A stretch of DNA of 64,000 nt from Clostridia bacterium (lineage in GTDB: Bacteria > Bacillota > Clostridia > Oscillospirales > CAG-272). The stretch spans positions 62,001-126,000 of the forward strand of contig JAFVQW010000054.1 in the NCBI GenBank assembly GCA_017504605.1. The letters are read 5' to 3'. Both the position numbers and the translations under genes were made by a program. Shown here in pieces: positions 33,162-41,287 of this stretch (the first letter of the stretch is position 1; each line of letters starts with the position of its first letter). The notes under the pieces are model-generated. The model did no database searches. It saw nothing but the letters and a program-made list of their open reading frames with translations, and had not been told where the DNA came from.

Positions 33162-33824
33162 TCAGCAGGTCTCGGCCTTCATCGCCGCTATCATATTGTT
33201 CATTGCGCGCTCCACGTGGAGCGAGGTGAGGCGCTCGGCGAGCTCCTCGTTGCCCTCTCTTATTGCCTCGAGAATTTCCTTGTGCTCTCTTACAGAGTGC
33301 TCAAGACGTCCCGGGACGGTGAGCGAGAGCTTTCTGTAGGACTTTATGTTCTTGTGAAGCTCGGAGAGAATTCGGGAGAGCATACGGTTGCCCGAGGCGC
33401 CGAAGATTACGCTGTGAAACTCGGTGTCGAGCTCCTTTAGGTGCTCGGTGTCGCACTTGCCTATGTAGTACTCGGAGAGCTCAACGCTCTCGGTGAGGGT
33501 GCGAAGCTCCTCCTCGGTAATTCTTTTTGCCGCCATAGACGAGGCGAGCCCCTCGAGGCGCATTCTGATACGGTAGGTGTCTATGAGGTCGTCGGTGGTA
33601 ACGCCGACGACGACGGCGCCCTTGTTCGGGGCAATCTCGACGAGGCCCTCCTCGGCAAGGCGGTGGAGCGCACTCCGCACGGGAGTACGGCTGACACCGA
33701 GGCGCGCCGAGAGCGCAAGCTCGGTAAGGGCATCGCCCTTCTTGTAAAAGCCGTCGAGAATATCGGTCTCAAGCTGCTCGTAGGTCATCTCCTCGAGCGA
33801 CTTTGCACGTCCGCTTATAATCAA
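33162..33824 (-). CDS. GntR-family (FCD) regulator of the citrate operon
   Basis: A 220-residue FadR-type repressor. Winged helix at residues 15-75: 'LTELALSARLGVSRTPVRSALHRLAEEGL'. The FCD ligand domain has the metal-binding pattern 'LDTEFH', 'REHKEIL' and 'SLHVERA' (Asp, His, His). FCD proteins often sense small carboxylates, so citrate or a relative is a natural ligand. The frame opens at TTG 33824 overlapping the synthase stop as TTGA, only one base from GAGGAGG, so the start is uncertain and could lie a few codons downstream. It probably controls the promoter at 35260 through the palindrome at 35221. Confidence 0.85.
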   Translation of the reverse strand: MIISGRAKSLEEMTYEQLETDILDGFYKKGDALTELALSARLGVSRTPVRSALHRLAEEGLVEIAPNKGAVVVGVTTDDLIDTYRIRMRLEGLASSMAAKRITEEELRTLTESVELSEYYIGKCDTEHLKELDTEFHSVIFGASGNRMLSRILSELHKNIKSYRKLSLTVPGRLEHSVREHKEILEAIREGNEELAERLTSLHVERAMNNMIAAMKAETC

Positions 33825-35200
33825 GCCTCCTCACCTCCCGCGCTCGGTGCCTCGCTGTCGATAATATCGAACAGCTCCTCGTCCGAGAGCAGAGTGGTTC
33901 GTCCGTCGGCATAAAGCTTGTCGATTGCCTCCTTGACACGAACGACGAGCGGGTCCTTCTTCGTGACCTGCTTGCCCTCGGGAAGTCGGTAGTGCTTGTT
34001 TATCCAGTACGCAATTCCCGCAAGACCCGAGGTGTTAGAGATTGCAACCTCAGCGGGTCTGCCGAGAATGGTCTCGGTGTCGAAGATGTTATATATCTCG
34101 GCATCCTTCATAAGTCCGTCGGCGTGTATACCCGCGCGGGTAACGTTGAAGTTGTCGCCGACGAAGGGAGTCATCGGGGGAATACGGTAGTTGAGCTCGT
34201 TCTTGAAATACTCGGCGAGCTCGGTAATCACGCTCGGGTCCATACCGTCGAAGCTGCCGCGAAGCTGAGCGTACTCGATAACCATAGCCTCAAGAGGAAT
34301 GTTACCCGTGCGCTCGCCTATGCCGAGCAGTGAGCAGTTGACACCCGACGCGCCGTAGAGCCAGGCGTTAGTCGCGTTGGTAACGCCGTGGTAGAAGTCG
34401 TTGTGGCCGTGCCACTCGAGCATATCCGAGGATACGTCGGCGTAGTGGTGCAGACCGTAAACGATGCCGGGAACGCTCCTCGGCAGTGCGGCTCCGGGAT
34501 AGGAAACGCCGTAGCCCATAGTGTCGCACATACGGATTTTGACAGGTATATTCGCCTCGTGTGCGAGCTCGTTAAGCTCGTTAACGAAGGGAACGACGAA
34601 GCCGTAGAAGTCGGCGCGCGTGATGTCCTCGAGGTGGCATCTCGGACGTATGCCCGCGGAGAAGGCCGACTTAACTACTCCGAGGTAGTGGTCGAGCGCC
34701 TCCTTTCTCGACAGGCCGAGCTTCTTGAATATATGATAGTCGGAGCAGGAAACGAGGATACCCGTCTCGCGTATGCCCATAGAGCGCGCGAGCTCGAAGT
34801 CCTCCTTCTTCGCTCTTATCCAGGTCGTAACCTCGGGGAACTCGTAGCCGAGCTCCATACATTTTTCAACCGCATCTCTGTCCTTCTTCGTGTAGACGAA
34901 GAACTCGCTCTGACGTATAATTCCCTTCGGGCCGCCGAGACGGTGGAGCATCTTATACATATCCACGATTTGATCGGAGGTGTAGGGAGCGCGGGACTGC
35001 TGTCCGTCACGGAAGGTCGTATCGGTTATCCATATCTCCTCGGGCATCGCGAAGGGCACACGGCGGTGGTTGAAGGCTATCTTGGGAATCTCCGTATAGG
35101 TGTATATTTCGCGGTACAGATTAGGCTCGTCAACGTCTTGAAGAGAATATTTGTACTGATTCTGCTCAAGCAGGTTCGTGCGTTTGTTCTTTACAATCAT
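33821..35200 (-). CDS. (Re)-type citrate synthase / homocitrate synthase family
   Basis: A 459-residue HMGL-like enzyme condensing acetyl-CoA with a 2-oxo acid. 'IWITDTTFRDGQQSRAPYT' is the metal/substrate motif, 'GIRPRCHLEDITRADFYGFV' and 'MLEWHGHNDFYHGVTNATNA' (metal HxHND) follow, and 'LLGIGERTGNIPLEAM' is the LeuA-type Gly loop. The long N-terminal extension and length are those of (Re)-citrate synthase of Clostridium kluyveri and relatives. With aconitase and isocitrate dehydrogenase downstream and no si-citrate synthase in the window, citrate synthase is the best call; homocitrate synthase is the alternative. Confidence 0.85.
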   Translation of the reverse strand: MIVKNKRTNLLEQNQYKYSLQDVDEPNLYREIYTYTEIPKIAFNHRRVPFAMPEEIWITDTTFRDGQQSRAPYTSDQIVDMYKMLHRLGGPKGIIRQSEFFVYTKKDRDAVEKCMELGYEFPEVTTWIRAKKEDFELARSMGIRETGILVSCSDYHIFKKLGLSRKEALDHYLGVVKSAFSAGIRPRCHLEDITRADFYGFVVPFVNELNELAHEANIPVKIRMCDTMGYGVSYPGAALPRSVPGIVYGLHHYADVSSDMLEWHGHNDFYHGVTNATNAWLYGASGVNCSLLGIGERTGNIPLEAMVIEYAQLRGSFDGMDPSVITELAEYFKNELNYRIPPMTPFVGDNFNVTRAGIHADGLMKDAEIYNIFDTETILGRPAEVAISNTSGLAGIAYWINKHYRLPEGKQVTKKDPLVVRVKEAIDKLYADGRTTLLSDEELFDIIDSEAPSAGGEEA

Positions 35201-35220
35201 TTGGTTCTCCTTTCGGCAAA

Positions 35221-35238
35221 TTGTATGCTTGTATACAA
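35221..35238. promoter_or_regulatory. Palindromic GntR-type operator
   Basis: TTGTATGCTTGTATACAA: outer arms TTGTAT/ATACAA, and the right part TTGTATACAA is itself a perfect 10-bp palindrome. It lies 15-32 bases downstream of the predicted start of the citrate operon, fitting repression by the GntR protein encoded in the same operon. Confidence 0.7.
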
Positions 35239-35259
35239 TCCGCTATTGGTGTGTTTCCT

Positions 35260-35288
35260 ATTATACTATAAGAAAATCAGTTTGTCAA
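35260..35288 (-). promoter_or_regulatory. Consensus SigA promoter of the citrate operon
   Basis: Minus strand TTGACA (35288-35283), 17 bases, TATAAT (35265-35260): perfect consensus. Confidence 0.92.
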
Positions 35289-35314
35289 GATACAAATATA
35301 TACATATTAGAAAT

Positions 35315-35352
35315 AAAAAGGAGGCCTTTGTGCACACAGTGCATCAAAGGCC
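35315..35352 (-). terminator. Terminator after the transporter gene
   Basis: GGCCTTTG (35323-35330) pairs with CAAAGGCC (35345-35352) with further pairing inside; on the minus strand CTCCTTTTTATTT follows. It closes the transporter transcript after the hairpin array. Confidence 0.8.
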
Positions 35353-35375
35353 CCATAGCTTTACCGTTTTTTAAT

Positions 35376-35623
35376 CCAAGCCGACGAAGGAGGCTTGGTA
35401 TGGCATCAATTCGCAAAGCGAATTGTATGGAATCACGGCCTTCGCCGTGAATGGCATCACGCATTAGCGTGAATGGAATCCCGACCTCGTCGGGTATGGC
35501 ATCTGCCGCATACAATGCTACGCATTGATACCATACCGCCGCGAGCGGCGGATTCCATACAATGCTACGCATTGATACCATACCGCGGGCAAGCCGCGGA
35601 TTATATCCACGGCTTTCGCCGTG
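35376..35623. repeat. Linker-hairpin array A
   Basis: About ten short hairpins with unrelated stems, e.g. AATTCGC-AAA-GCGAATT, ACGGC-CTTC-GCCGT, CCCGAC-CTC-GTCGGG, CAATGC-TAC-GCATTG (twice), CCGCCGC-GA-GCGGCGG. Linkers in the left half are TATGGCATC, GTATGGAATC, GAATGGCATC, GAATGGAATC and TATGGCATC, strictly alternating GGCATC and GGAATC. From about 35527 they appear as the reverse complement (GATACCATAC, GATTCCATAC, GATACCATAC, then a degenerate one). It fills the 3' untranslated region of the transporter gene, between its stop and terminator. No gene is present in 35201-35641. Confidence 0.85.
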
Positions 35624-35641
35624 CTTTTGAATTTTTAAAGA

Positions 35642-36748
35642 CTATAAAATCAAAAGCGCGAAGAGAAGCATCACCCCGAGGAAGGCAAAGTTCAGCGCCG
35701 AGAATACGAGGAGATATTTTTTTACCCCCGCCTTATCGTGCTCGGCATACTCGCGGAAGGTGATGAGGCTCGCGAGCGAGGAGATAAGCGTGCCGCAGCC
35801 GCCGATGTTTACTCCGTAGAGCAGCTCACGGTAGTTGTCGGTAAACTGAGAGAGCAAAATCGCCGAGGGAACGTTGCTGATAAGCTGGCAGGAGAGCGCC
35901 GAGGTGAGGAGCGTGCCGCGCTCGAGAAGCCCCGAGAAAAGCGAGCGCACGGCCTCGATACGCGACATATTCCCCGAGAAGATGAAGAAGAAGACGAAGG
36001 TTAAGAGAAGGCCGTAATCGACCTTCGCGAGCGCGTTTCTGTCGAGAAAAAGAAGCACGGGTACTATAACGAGCGGCGCTACGATATAGGGAACGGCGCG
36101 GAAGACCGACAGAACCGCGAGCGCGAAAAGACAGAGATAGACCGTCACGCGCAGGGGCGGCAGCCGCCTCTCAAGACCCGAGAAGACGAGCGGCTCGGGC
36201 TTAACGAGCAAAATTGTCGTGAGGGTGATAAGAGCCACCGCAAAGAGAAAGAGCGGCAGCATTATAAGAATAAACTCGCCGTCGGGAATAGAGAATTTCG
36301 AGTAGATATAGAGGTTTTGCGGGTTGCCGAAGGGGGTCAGCATACCGCCGAGGTTCGCCGCGATGTTCTGCAAAATAAAGGTCACGCACATATACCGCTC
36401 CTTGCCTGTCGCGATAAGCAAAAAGTAGCCGAGGGGAAGGAAGGTCAAGAGCGCCATATCGTTCGCAATAAGCATCGAGCCGATAAAGGTCACGTACACG
36501 AGCGCGAGCACGGCGAGCCTCGCGTTGCCGAAGCGCTTCACAATCTTCTCGGCGAGCGTGTAGAAGAAGCGCACGTTACGGAGAGCGCATACGACGGCGA
36601 GCACCGAAAAAAGGCAGGACAGAGTGCGAAAATCAAAGTAATCGACGTAGGCGCCGTCGGGCGGGATTATAAACGAGGTGACGAGGGCGGCGAGAAGCGC
36701 TATCAGCATCACGGCGTTCTTTTTTGCAAGAGAAAATACCCTTCTCAT
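35642..36748 (-). CDS. ArsB/CitM-type anion transporter
   Basis: A 368-residue membrane protein with 10-11 hydrophobic helices, of the ion-transporter superfamily that includes ArsB, NhaD and CitMHS. 'FIGSMLIANDMALLTFLPLG' and 'AANLGGMLTPFGNPQNLYIYS' (the conserved GNPQN motif) and the second-repeat 'ISNVPSAILLS' and 'VNIGGCGTLISSLASLITF' are diagnostic. Start ATG 36748 lies after GAGG; a second in-frame ATG 12 bases upstream contains that site. It is adjacent to the citrate operon on the same strand, so citrate or another carboxylate is a possible substrate, but arsenite or sodium/proton exchange cannot be excluded. Confidence 0.8.
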   Translation of the reverse strand: MRRVFSLAKKNAVMLIALLAALVTSFIIPPDGAYVDYFDFRTLSCLFSVLAVVCALRNVRFFYTLAEKIVKRFGNARLAVLALVYVTFIGSMLIANDMALLTFLPLGYFLLIATGKERYMCVTFILQNIAANLGGMLTPFGNPQNLYIYSKFSIPDGEFILIMLPLFLFAVALITLTTILLVKPEPLVFSGLERRLPPLRVTVYLCLFALAVLSVFRAVPYIVAPLVIVPVLLFLDRNALAKVDYGLLLTFVFFFIFSGNMSRIEAVRSLFSGLLERGTLLTSALSCQLISNVPSAILLSQFTDNYRELLYGVNIGGCGTLISSLASLITFREYAEHDKAGVKKYLLVFSALNFAFLGVMLLFALLIL

Positions 36749-36766
36749 AGAAAACCTCATTTGCGC

Positions 36767-36800
36767 TAAAAAAGAGGCAGGCCGAGGCCGCCTCTTTTTT
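36767..36800 (-). terminator. Terminator after the ydbC-like gene
   Basis: An A-tract, GAGGC...GCCTC stem and T-tract at 36768-36800; effective on the minus strand. Confidence 0.8.
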
Positions 36801-36805
36801 AGCTA

Positions 36806-37030
36806 TTAGTCAAGATTAAGTGCGTTGAGCATGTCGCGAAGCGCCTTTGCCTCGTCAGCGGAAATGGTAACGCCCTTACCCATCTTCTCGTGGTCAGGGG
36901 ACCAGGTACGAATGTCGTACACAGGCTCTCTCTCGTTCCAGCTGATGAGATTAAGCTCCTTGTTCCAACCGTTGTTGCCTTCGCTTACGATGCCGATTTT
37001 TTCTACAACCTCATATTTGATTTCAGGCAT
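36806..37030 (-). CDS. YdbC-like PC4-family ssDNA-binding protein
   Basis: A 74-residue small protein of the YdbC group of the PC4 coactivator fold. The pattern 'IGIVSEGNNGWNKELNLISWNEREPVYDIRTWSPDHEKMGKGVT' is essentially the family consensus (split here for reading: NGWNKELNLISWN, YDIRTWSPDHEKMGKG). YdbC of Lactococcus has been shown to bind single-stranded DNA. Single gene with its own promoter and terminator. Role probably in DNA or transcription maintenance. Confidence 0.88.
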   Translation of the reverse strand: MPEIKYEVVEKIGIVSEGNNGWNKELNLISWNEREPVYDIRTWSPDHEKMGKGVTISADEAKALRDMLNALNLD

Positions 37031-37106
37031 TTTGGTTTTCTCCTTATGTATGTTTTGTTTTATTATATATAAATGTAAAAAAATTTTAAATTATATATTT
37101 TTCTTT

Positions 37107-37135
37107 ATTTTAACACACATAAATAGACTTGTCAA
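37107..37135 (-). promoter_or_regulatory. SigA promoter of the ydbC-like gene
   Basis: Minus strand TTGACA (37135-37130), 17 bases, TAAAAT (37112-37107). Confidence 0.82.
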
Positions 37136-37185
37136 GCGATATATGAAAAAATATCCGTTATTTTGCACGAAATTTTTGCAAATTA

Positions 37186-37214
37186 TTGTAAAACTCGGCT
37201 GAATATGGTAGTAT
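37186..37214 (+). promoter_or_regulatory. Promoter of pepT
   Basis: TTGTAA (37186-37191), 17 bases, TAGTAT (37209-37214); a moderate match. Confidence 0.55.
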
Positions 37215-37244
37215 ATATTTGCCAAAAGAAAAAAGGAGAAGAAA

Positions 37245-38456
37245 ATGAGCGTTACAGATAGATTTTTGAGATACGTAGCATACCCTACGCAGTCGAGCAC
37301 CGAGAGCGGCACGCACCCGAGCACGGCGGGTCAAATCGACCTCGCGGCGCGCCTCGCGGCGGAGCTTTCGGAGCTCGGACTTACGGTCACGGGGCCCGAC
37401 GGGCACGGCTACGTCTACGCGACACTTCCCGCGAGCGCTTCGGGGGCTCCGTCGGTTGGGCTTATCGCCCATATGGACACCTCGCCCGATGCCTCGGGAG
37501 AGAATATCGCGGCGCGCGTGGTTAAATACACGGGTGAGGATATAATTTTGAATTCCGAGCGGGGTATAGTCCTCTCCGCGCGAGATTATCCCGCGCTCTC
37601 GGGTTACTTGGGACAGAGCCTCGTCGTTACCGACGGCACGACGCTCCTCGGCGCCGATGACAAGGCGGGCATTGCGGAGATTATGACGGCGCTCGAGAGA
37701 ATTGTCGGCGAGAATGTTCCTCACGGAAAAATATGCGTTGCCTTCACTCCCGACGAGGAGATAGGCGAGGGGGCGGATTTCTTCGACGTCGGGCTTCTCG
37801 GCGCGGATTTCGCCTACACCGTCGACGGCGGCGCGCTCGGCGAGGTCGAGTATGAGAACTTCAATGCCGCGAGTGCTAAGGTAAGCGTGTGCGGCGTGTC
37901 TATCCACCCGGGAAGCGCTAAGGGGAAAATGAAGAACGCCGCGCGTATTGTCTCGGAGTTTAATTCGCTTTTGCCGAGCGAGGAGATTCCCGAGCTGACC
38001 GACGGGTATTCGGGCTTCCACCACCTGCTCTCCATATCGGGCTCGTGCGAGAGCGCGAGCGCGGAATATATCATCCGTGACCACGATATGGCGCTCTTCA
38101 CCGAGAAGAAGCGGCAGTTCACCCTCGCCGCCGAGAAAATAAACGAAAAATACGGCGCGGGCACGCTCACCCTCGAGCTTCGCGACAGCTATTACAATAT
38201 GAGGGAGATAATCGAGAGGGATATGTCGGTGGTTGAAAGAGCGCTCACGGCTATGCGCGACGAGGGAGTTAACCCGAGGGTTATTCCTATTCGCGGCGGC
38301 ACCGACGGCGCGCGGCTCTCCTTTATGGGGCTCCCCTGTCCCAATCTCTCGACGGGCGGCGAGAACTTCCACTCCCGCTTCGAGTTCATTCCCGTCGAGT
38401 CTATGGAAAAAATGTGCGACGTGCTCGTAAGGCTCGTTCGGAATTTAACTTTATGA
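37245..38456 (+). CDS. pepT: Peptidase T (tripeptidase)
   Basis: A 403-residue M20B zinc aminopeptidase cleaving N-terminal residues from tripeptides in the cytoplasm. 'RYVAYPTQSSTESGTHPST' is the PepT N-terminal signature, 'GLIAHMDTSPDASG' carries the first metal His/Asp, 'LLGADDKAGIAEIMTALE' the bridging Asp, 'VAFTPDEEIGEGADFFD' the catalytic Glu-Glu, and 'IRGGTDGARLSFMGLPCPNL' the final ligand region. Length is normal. GGAGAAGAAA precedes ATG 37245. Confidence 0.93.
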   Translation: MSVTDRFLRYVAYPTQSSTESGTHPSTAGQIDLAARLAAELSELGLTVTGPDGHGYVYATLPASASGAPSVGLIAHMDTSPDASGENIAARVVKYTGEDIILNSERGIVLSARDYPALSGYLGQSLVVTDGTTLLGADDKAGIAEIMTALERIVGENVPHGKICVAFTPDEEIGEGADFFDVGLLGADFAYTVDGGALGEVEYENFNAASAKVSVCGVSIHPGSAKGKMKNAARIVSEFNSLLPSEEIPELTDGYSGFHHLLSISGSCESASAEYIIRDHDMALFTEKKRQFTLAAEKINEKYGAGTLTLELRDSYYNMREIIERDMSVVERALTAMRDEGVNPRVIPIRGGTDGARLSFMGLPCPNLSTGGENFHSRFEFIPVESMEKMCDVLVRLVRNLTL

Positions 38457-38490
38457 GGTTGATATTTCCGTAATTGTCTCATTTTTTGCA

Positions 38491-38520
38491 TTGACTTAGG
38501 CGGTGCGTGTGTGCTAAAAT
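38491..38520 (+). promoter_or_regulatory. SigA promoter of the glp-type operon
   Basis: TTGACT (38491-38496), 18 bases, TAAAAT (38515-38520). Confidence 0.75.
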
Positions 38521-38540
38521 ATAGGTGAAATTAACCGACC

Positions 38541-38585
38541 TGCTCTGCGGCGGGGCTGAGGCTTTCGTCGCAGAGCATATTTTTC
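38541..38585 (+). promoter_or_regulatory. Candidate attenuator hairpin in the glp-type leader
   Basis: TGCTCTGCG (38541-38549) pairs with CGCAGAGCA (38569-38577), followed by TATTTTT, inside the 5' leader and 22 bases before the start codon. A terminator in this place resembles the GlpP-controlled leaders of glpD in Bacillus; whether an antiterminator exists here is unknown. Confidence 0.5.
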
Positions 38586-38606
38586 GGCTTTATTCGAGGT
38601 GCATTT

Positions 38607-40019
38607 ATGTTTGATTTTGTGGTTATCGGTGCCGGAGTTATCGGCGGAATGGTAGCGCGCGAGCTCGCCCTGTCGGGTGGGAGCGTGTGCATTGTCGAGG
38701 CTATGGGCGACGTCGCTATGGGTGCAACGAGGGCAAACAGTGCGATAGTTCACGCCGGCTTCGATGCTAAGGAGGGCAGCCTTAAGGCGCGCTTCAACGT
38801 GCGCGGCTCCGAGATGATGGAGGGGGTATGCCGCGACCTCGGTGTTAAATATAAGAGAAACGGCTCGCTCGTCGTCGGCTTTACCGACGAGGACAGAGAG
38901 ACCCTCGCGGAGCTCCTTCGCCGCGGTGAGAAAAACGGCGTCAAGGGTCTTCGTATAGTCGAGCGCGAGGAGCTTCTTTCGATAGAGAAGAATATCGGCG
39001 AGGGGGTAAAATACGCGCTCGTTGCACCGAGCGGCGCGATAGTCTGCCCCTACGAGCTCTGTATTGCCTCGGTCGGCAACGCTATGGATAACGGAGCAGA
39101 GTTAAAATGTAACTTTAAGGTTACAAAAATAGAGAAAATCGAGCACGGCTACCGCGTTTTTGCGGGCGAGAGCTATGTCGAGGGCGCCGTCGTCGTTAAC
39201 GCGGCGGGCGTGTTCTCGGACGAGATTGCGGCCCTTGTCGGAATTTCCGACTTCACCGTACACCCGAGGCGCGGCGAGTATATGCTGCTTGATAAGGAGT
39301 GCGGCTCGCTTATCGGTCACACGGTATTCCGCTGCCCCTCGAAGATGGGTAAGGGTATTCTCGTATCCCCCACCGTTGACGGCAACCTTCTTCTCGGCCC
39401 CACCGCCGAGGACATCGAGGATAAGTCCGATACGGCCACGAGTGCGGCGGGCATTGCCTCGGTGCGTGCGGCGGCTCTCGAGCAGGTTGCGGGGGTTAAT
39501 CTCGGTAAGGTTATTACAACCTTCACGGGGCTTCGTGCGGTCGGCTCGACGGGTGACTTTATAATTAATATGAAGGACGGCTTTATTAACTGCGCGGGAA
39601 TAGAGAGCCCCGGCCTCACGAGCGCTCCCGCAATTGCCGAATATATTGCATCGCTTCTCGGACTTACGAGAGACAAAACGAAGAACCCCACGCGCCGCGC
39701 GGCTCACTACTTCCGCGAGCTGTCGACCGAGGAAAAGAACGCGCTTATTGCTAAGAGGCCCGAGTTCGCGCACGTCATCTGCCGCTGTGAGACGGTGACC
39801 GAGGGTGAGATACTCGATGCCATAAGAGCCAATCCGCGCCCGAGCGACCTCGACGGCGTTAAGCGCCGCACGAGAGCCTCTATGGGCAGGTGCCAGGGCG
39901 GCTTCTGCTCGCCCTATATAGTAGAGCTTCTTGCAAGGGAGCTCGGCGTGCCCTTTACCGCCGTTACCAAGTGCGGCGGCGGCTCGTACATCAATATCGG
40001 CAGGACGAAGGAGAACTGA
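38607..40019 (+). CDS. GlpA-like FAD oxidoreductase with BFD [2Fe-2S] domain
   Basis: A 470-residue flavoprotein related to glycerol-3-phosphate dehydrogenase subunit A. N-terminal FAD motif 'FDFVVIGAGVIGGMVARELA' is at residues 2-21. The DAO fold covers about 1-360. The C-terminus is a BFD-like iron-sulfur domain with cysteines in 'HVICRCETVTEGEI' and 'GRCQGGFCSPYIVELLAREL'. It forms an operon with the next FAD enzyme and a DUF1667 protein. This three-gene set is common in Clostridia and is thought to oxidise glycerol 3-phosphate or a related hydroxy acid; no GlpF/GlpK is adjacent. Confidence 0.87.
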   Translation: MFDFVVIGAGVIGGMVARELALSGGSVCIVEAMGDVAMGATRANSAIVHAGFDAKEGSLKARFNVRGSEMMEGVCRDLGVKYKRNGSLVVGFTDEDRETLAELLRRGEKNGVKGLRIVEREELLSIEKNIGEGVKYALVAPSGAIVCPYELCIASVGNAMDNGAELKCNFKVTKIEKIEHGYRVFAGESYVEGAVVVNAAGVFSDEIAALVGISDFTVHPRRGEYMLLDKECGSLIGHTVFRCPSKMGKGILVSPTVDGNLLLGPTAEDIEDKSDTATSAAGIASVRAAALEQVAGVNLGKVITTFTGLRAVGSTGDFIINMKDGFINCAGIESPGLTSAPAIAEYIASLLGLTRDKTKNPTRRAAHYFRELSTEEKNALIAKRPEFAHVICRCETVTEGEILDAIRANPRPSDLDGVKRRTRASMGRCQGGFCSPYIVELLARELGVPFTAVTKCGGGSYINIGRTKEN

Positions 40020-40020
40020 T

Positions 40021-41274
40021 ATGGAGCTTATAAATAACATAAACTGCGAGCTCGTTATCATCGGCGGCGGCCCTGCGGGTATGGCGGCGGCTGTCGCGGC
40101 GTACGATGCGGGACTTCGCGATATACTTATTCTCGAGCGCGAGGGTGCGCTCGGCGGAATTCTGCGCCAGTGTATACATAACGGCTTCGGTCTGCACCGC
40201 TTCGGCGAGGAGCTTACGGGCCCCGAGTATGCGGCAAGATACGAGGATATGGTGCGCGAGCGCGAAATTCCCTTTATGCTTAACACTATGGTTATAGAGC
40301 TCTCGGAGAAGAGGGTTATTACCGCTATGAACAGCGAGCGCGGTATATTCACCGTCTCGGCGGGCGCGGTTATTCTCGCTATGGGCTGCCGCGAGCGCCC
40401 GAAGGGCGCGCTCGGTATTGCGGGCACGCGCCCCGCGGGCATCTTCACCGCGGGAACGGCGCAGAAATTCGTAAATATGAACGGATATATGCCGGGGCGC
40501 GAGGTGGTTATTCTCGGCTCGGGTGATATAGGCCTTATTATGGCTCGCAGAATGACGCTCGAGGGCGCGCGCGTGCACGCCGTGTGCGAGCTTATGTCCT
40601 ATTCGGGCGGTCTTGCGAGAAATATCGAGCAGTGCCTTAACGACTTCGACATTCCGCTCCTTCTCTCCCACACCGTCGTTGAGATACACGGCCGCGAGAG
40701 GGTAGAGGGAGTGACAATTGCCGAGGTTGACGAGAGCCGCCGACCCATTCCCGAGACGAAGCGGTATATTCCCTGCGACACGCTCCTTCTCTCCTGCGGT
40801 CTCATTCCCGAGAACGAGCTTACAAAAATGGCGGGCATTGAGCTCGACCGAGTGACGAGCGGTGCCGTCGTAAACGGCGACAGAGAGACCGATATTCCCG
40901 GCGTTTTCGCCTGCGGAAACGTCCTTCACGTTCACGACCTCGTTGACTACGTCTCTGAGGAGGCTAAAATTGCGGGCGAGGCGGCCGTGAGATTTATTCG
41001 CGGCGAGGCCGAGAAGAATGCAGGGATTAAGCTCACCGTTGACGGGAGGGTCAGATACACCGTTCCGCAGAGAATAGAGGCAGTCGCCGATACTAAGGTT
41101 TATTTCCGTGTCTCGGACGTCTACCGCGACAAAAAAATAGTCGTGCGCGACGGCGAGCGCGTGATTATCAGCAAACGCAAGCAGAAGCTCGCTCCCGGTG
41201 AAATGGAGAGCGTAACGCTCACTAAGGAAATGATAGAGAACGCGGGCGAGAGCCTGTCCTTCTCGATTGAGTAA
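40021..41274 (+). CDS. NAD(P)/FAD-dependent oxidoreductase (partner of GlpA-like)
   Basis: A 417-residue pyridine-nucleotide-disulfide-type oxidoreductase. FAD motif 'LVIIGGGPAGMAAAVAAYDA' near the N-terminus, 'LEREGALGGILRQCIHNGFG' (no redox disulfide CxxxxC of classical members, though one Cys remains), NAD motif 'VVILGSGDIGLIMARRM' at about residue 160, and 'IPGVFACGNVLHVHDLVDYV' as the C-terminal FAD contact. Start ATG 40021 follows AAGGAGAA and lies one base after the previous stop; a longer frame from 39931 overlaps that gene and is rejected. Confidence 0.87.
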   Translation: MELINNINCELVIIGGGPAGMAAAVAAYDAGLRDILILEREGALGGILRQCIHNGFGLHRFGEELTGPEYAARYEDMVREREIPFMLNTMVIELSEKRVITAMNSERGIFTVSAGAVILAMGCRERPKGALGIAGTRPAGIFTAGTAQKFVNMNGYMPGREVVILGSGDIGLIMARRMTLEGARVHAVCELMSYSGGLARNIEQCLNDFDIPLLLSHTVVEIHGRERVEGVTIAEVDESRRPIPETKRYIPCDTLLLSCGLIPENELTKMAGIELDRVTSGAVVNGDRETDIPGVFACGNVLHVHDLVDYVSEEAKIAGEAAVRFIRGEAEKNAGIKLTVDGRVRYTVPQRIEAVADTKVYFRVSDVYRDKKIVVRDGERVIISKRKQKLAPGEMESVTLTKEMIENAGESLSFSIE

Positions 41275-41287
41275 GGGGGTATCCGGT

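Noticed and set aside
35285..35581. 98-residue minus-strand frame across hairpin array A and the citrate promoter
   Set aside because: Composed of hairpin and linker sequence plus promoter; no ribosome site, and the peptide has no coding character.
35376..35623. CRISPR array
   Set aside because: The conserved units are only 9-10 nt and switch strand mid-array, and the intervening parts are palindromes rather than spacers; no cas genes nearby.
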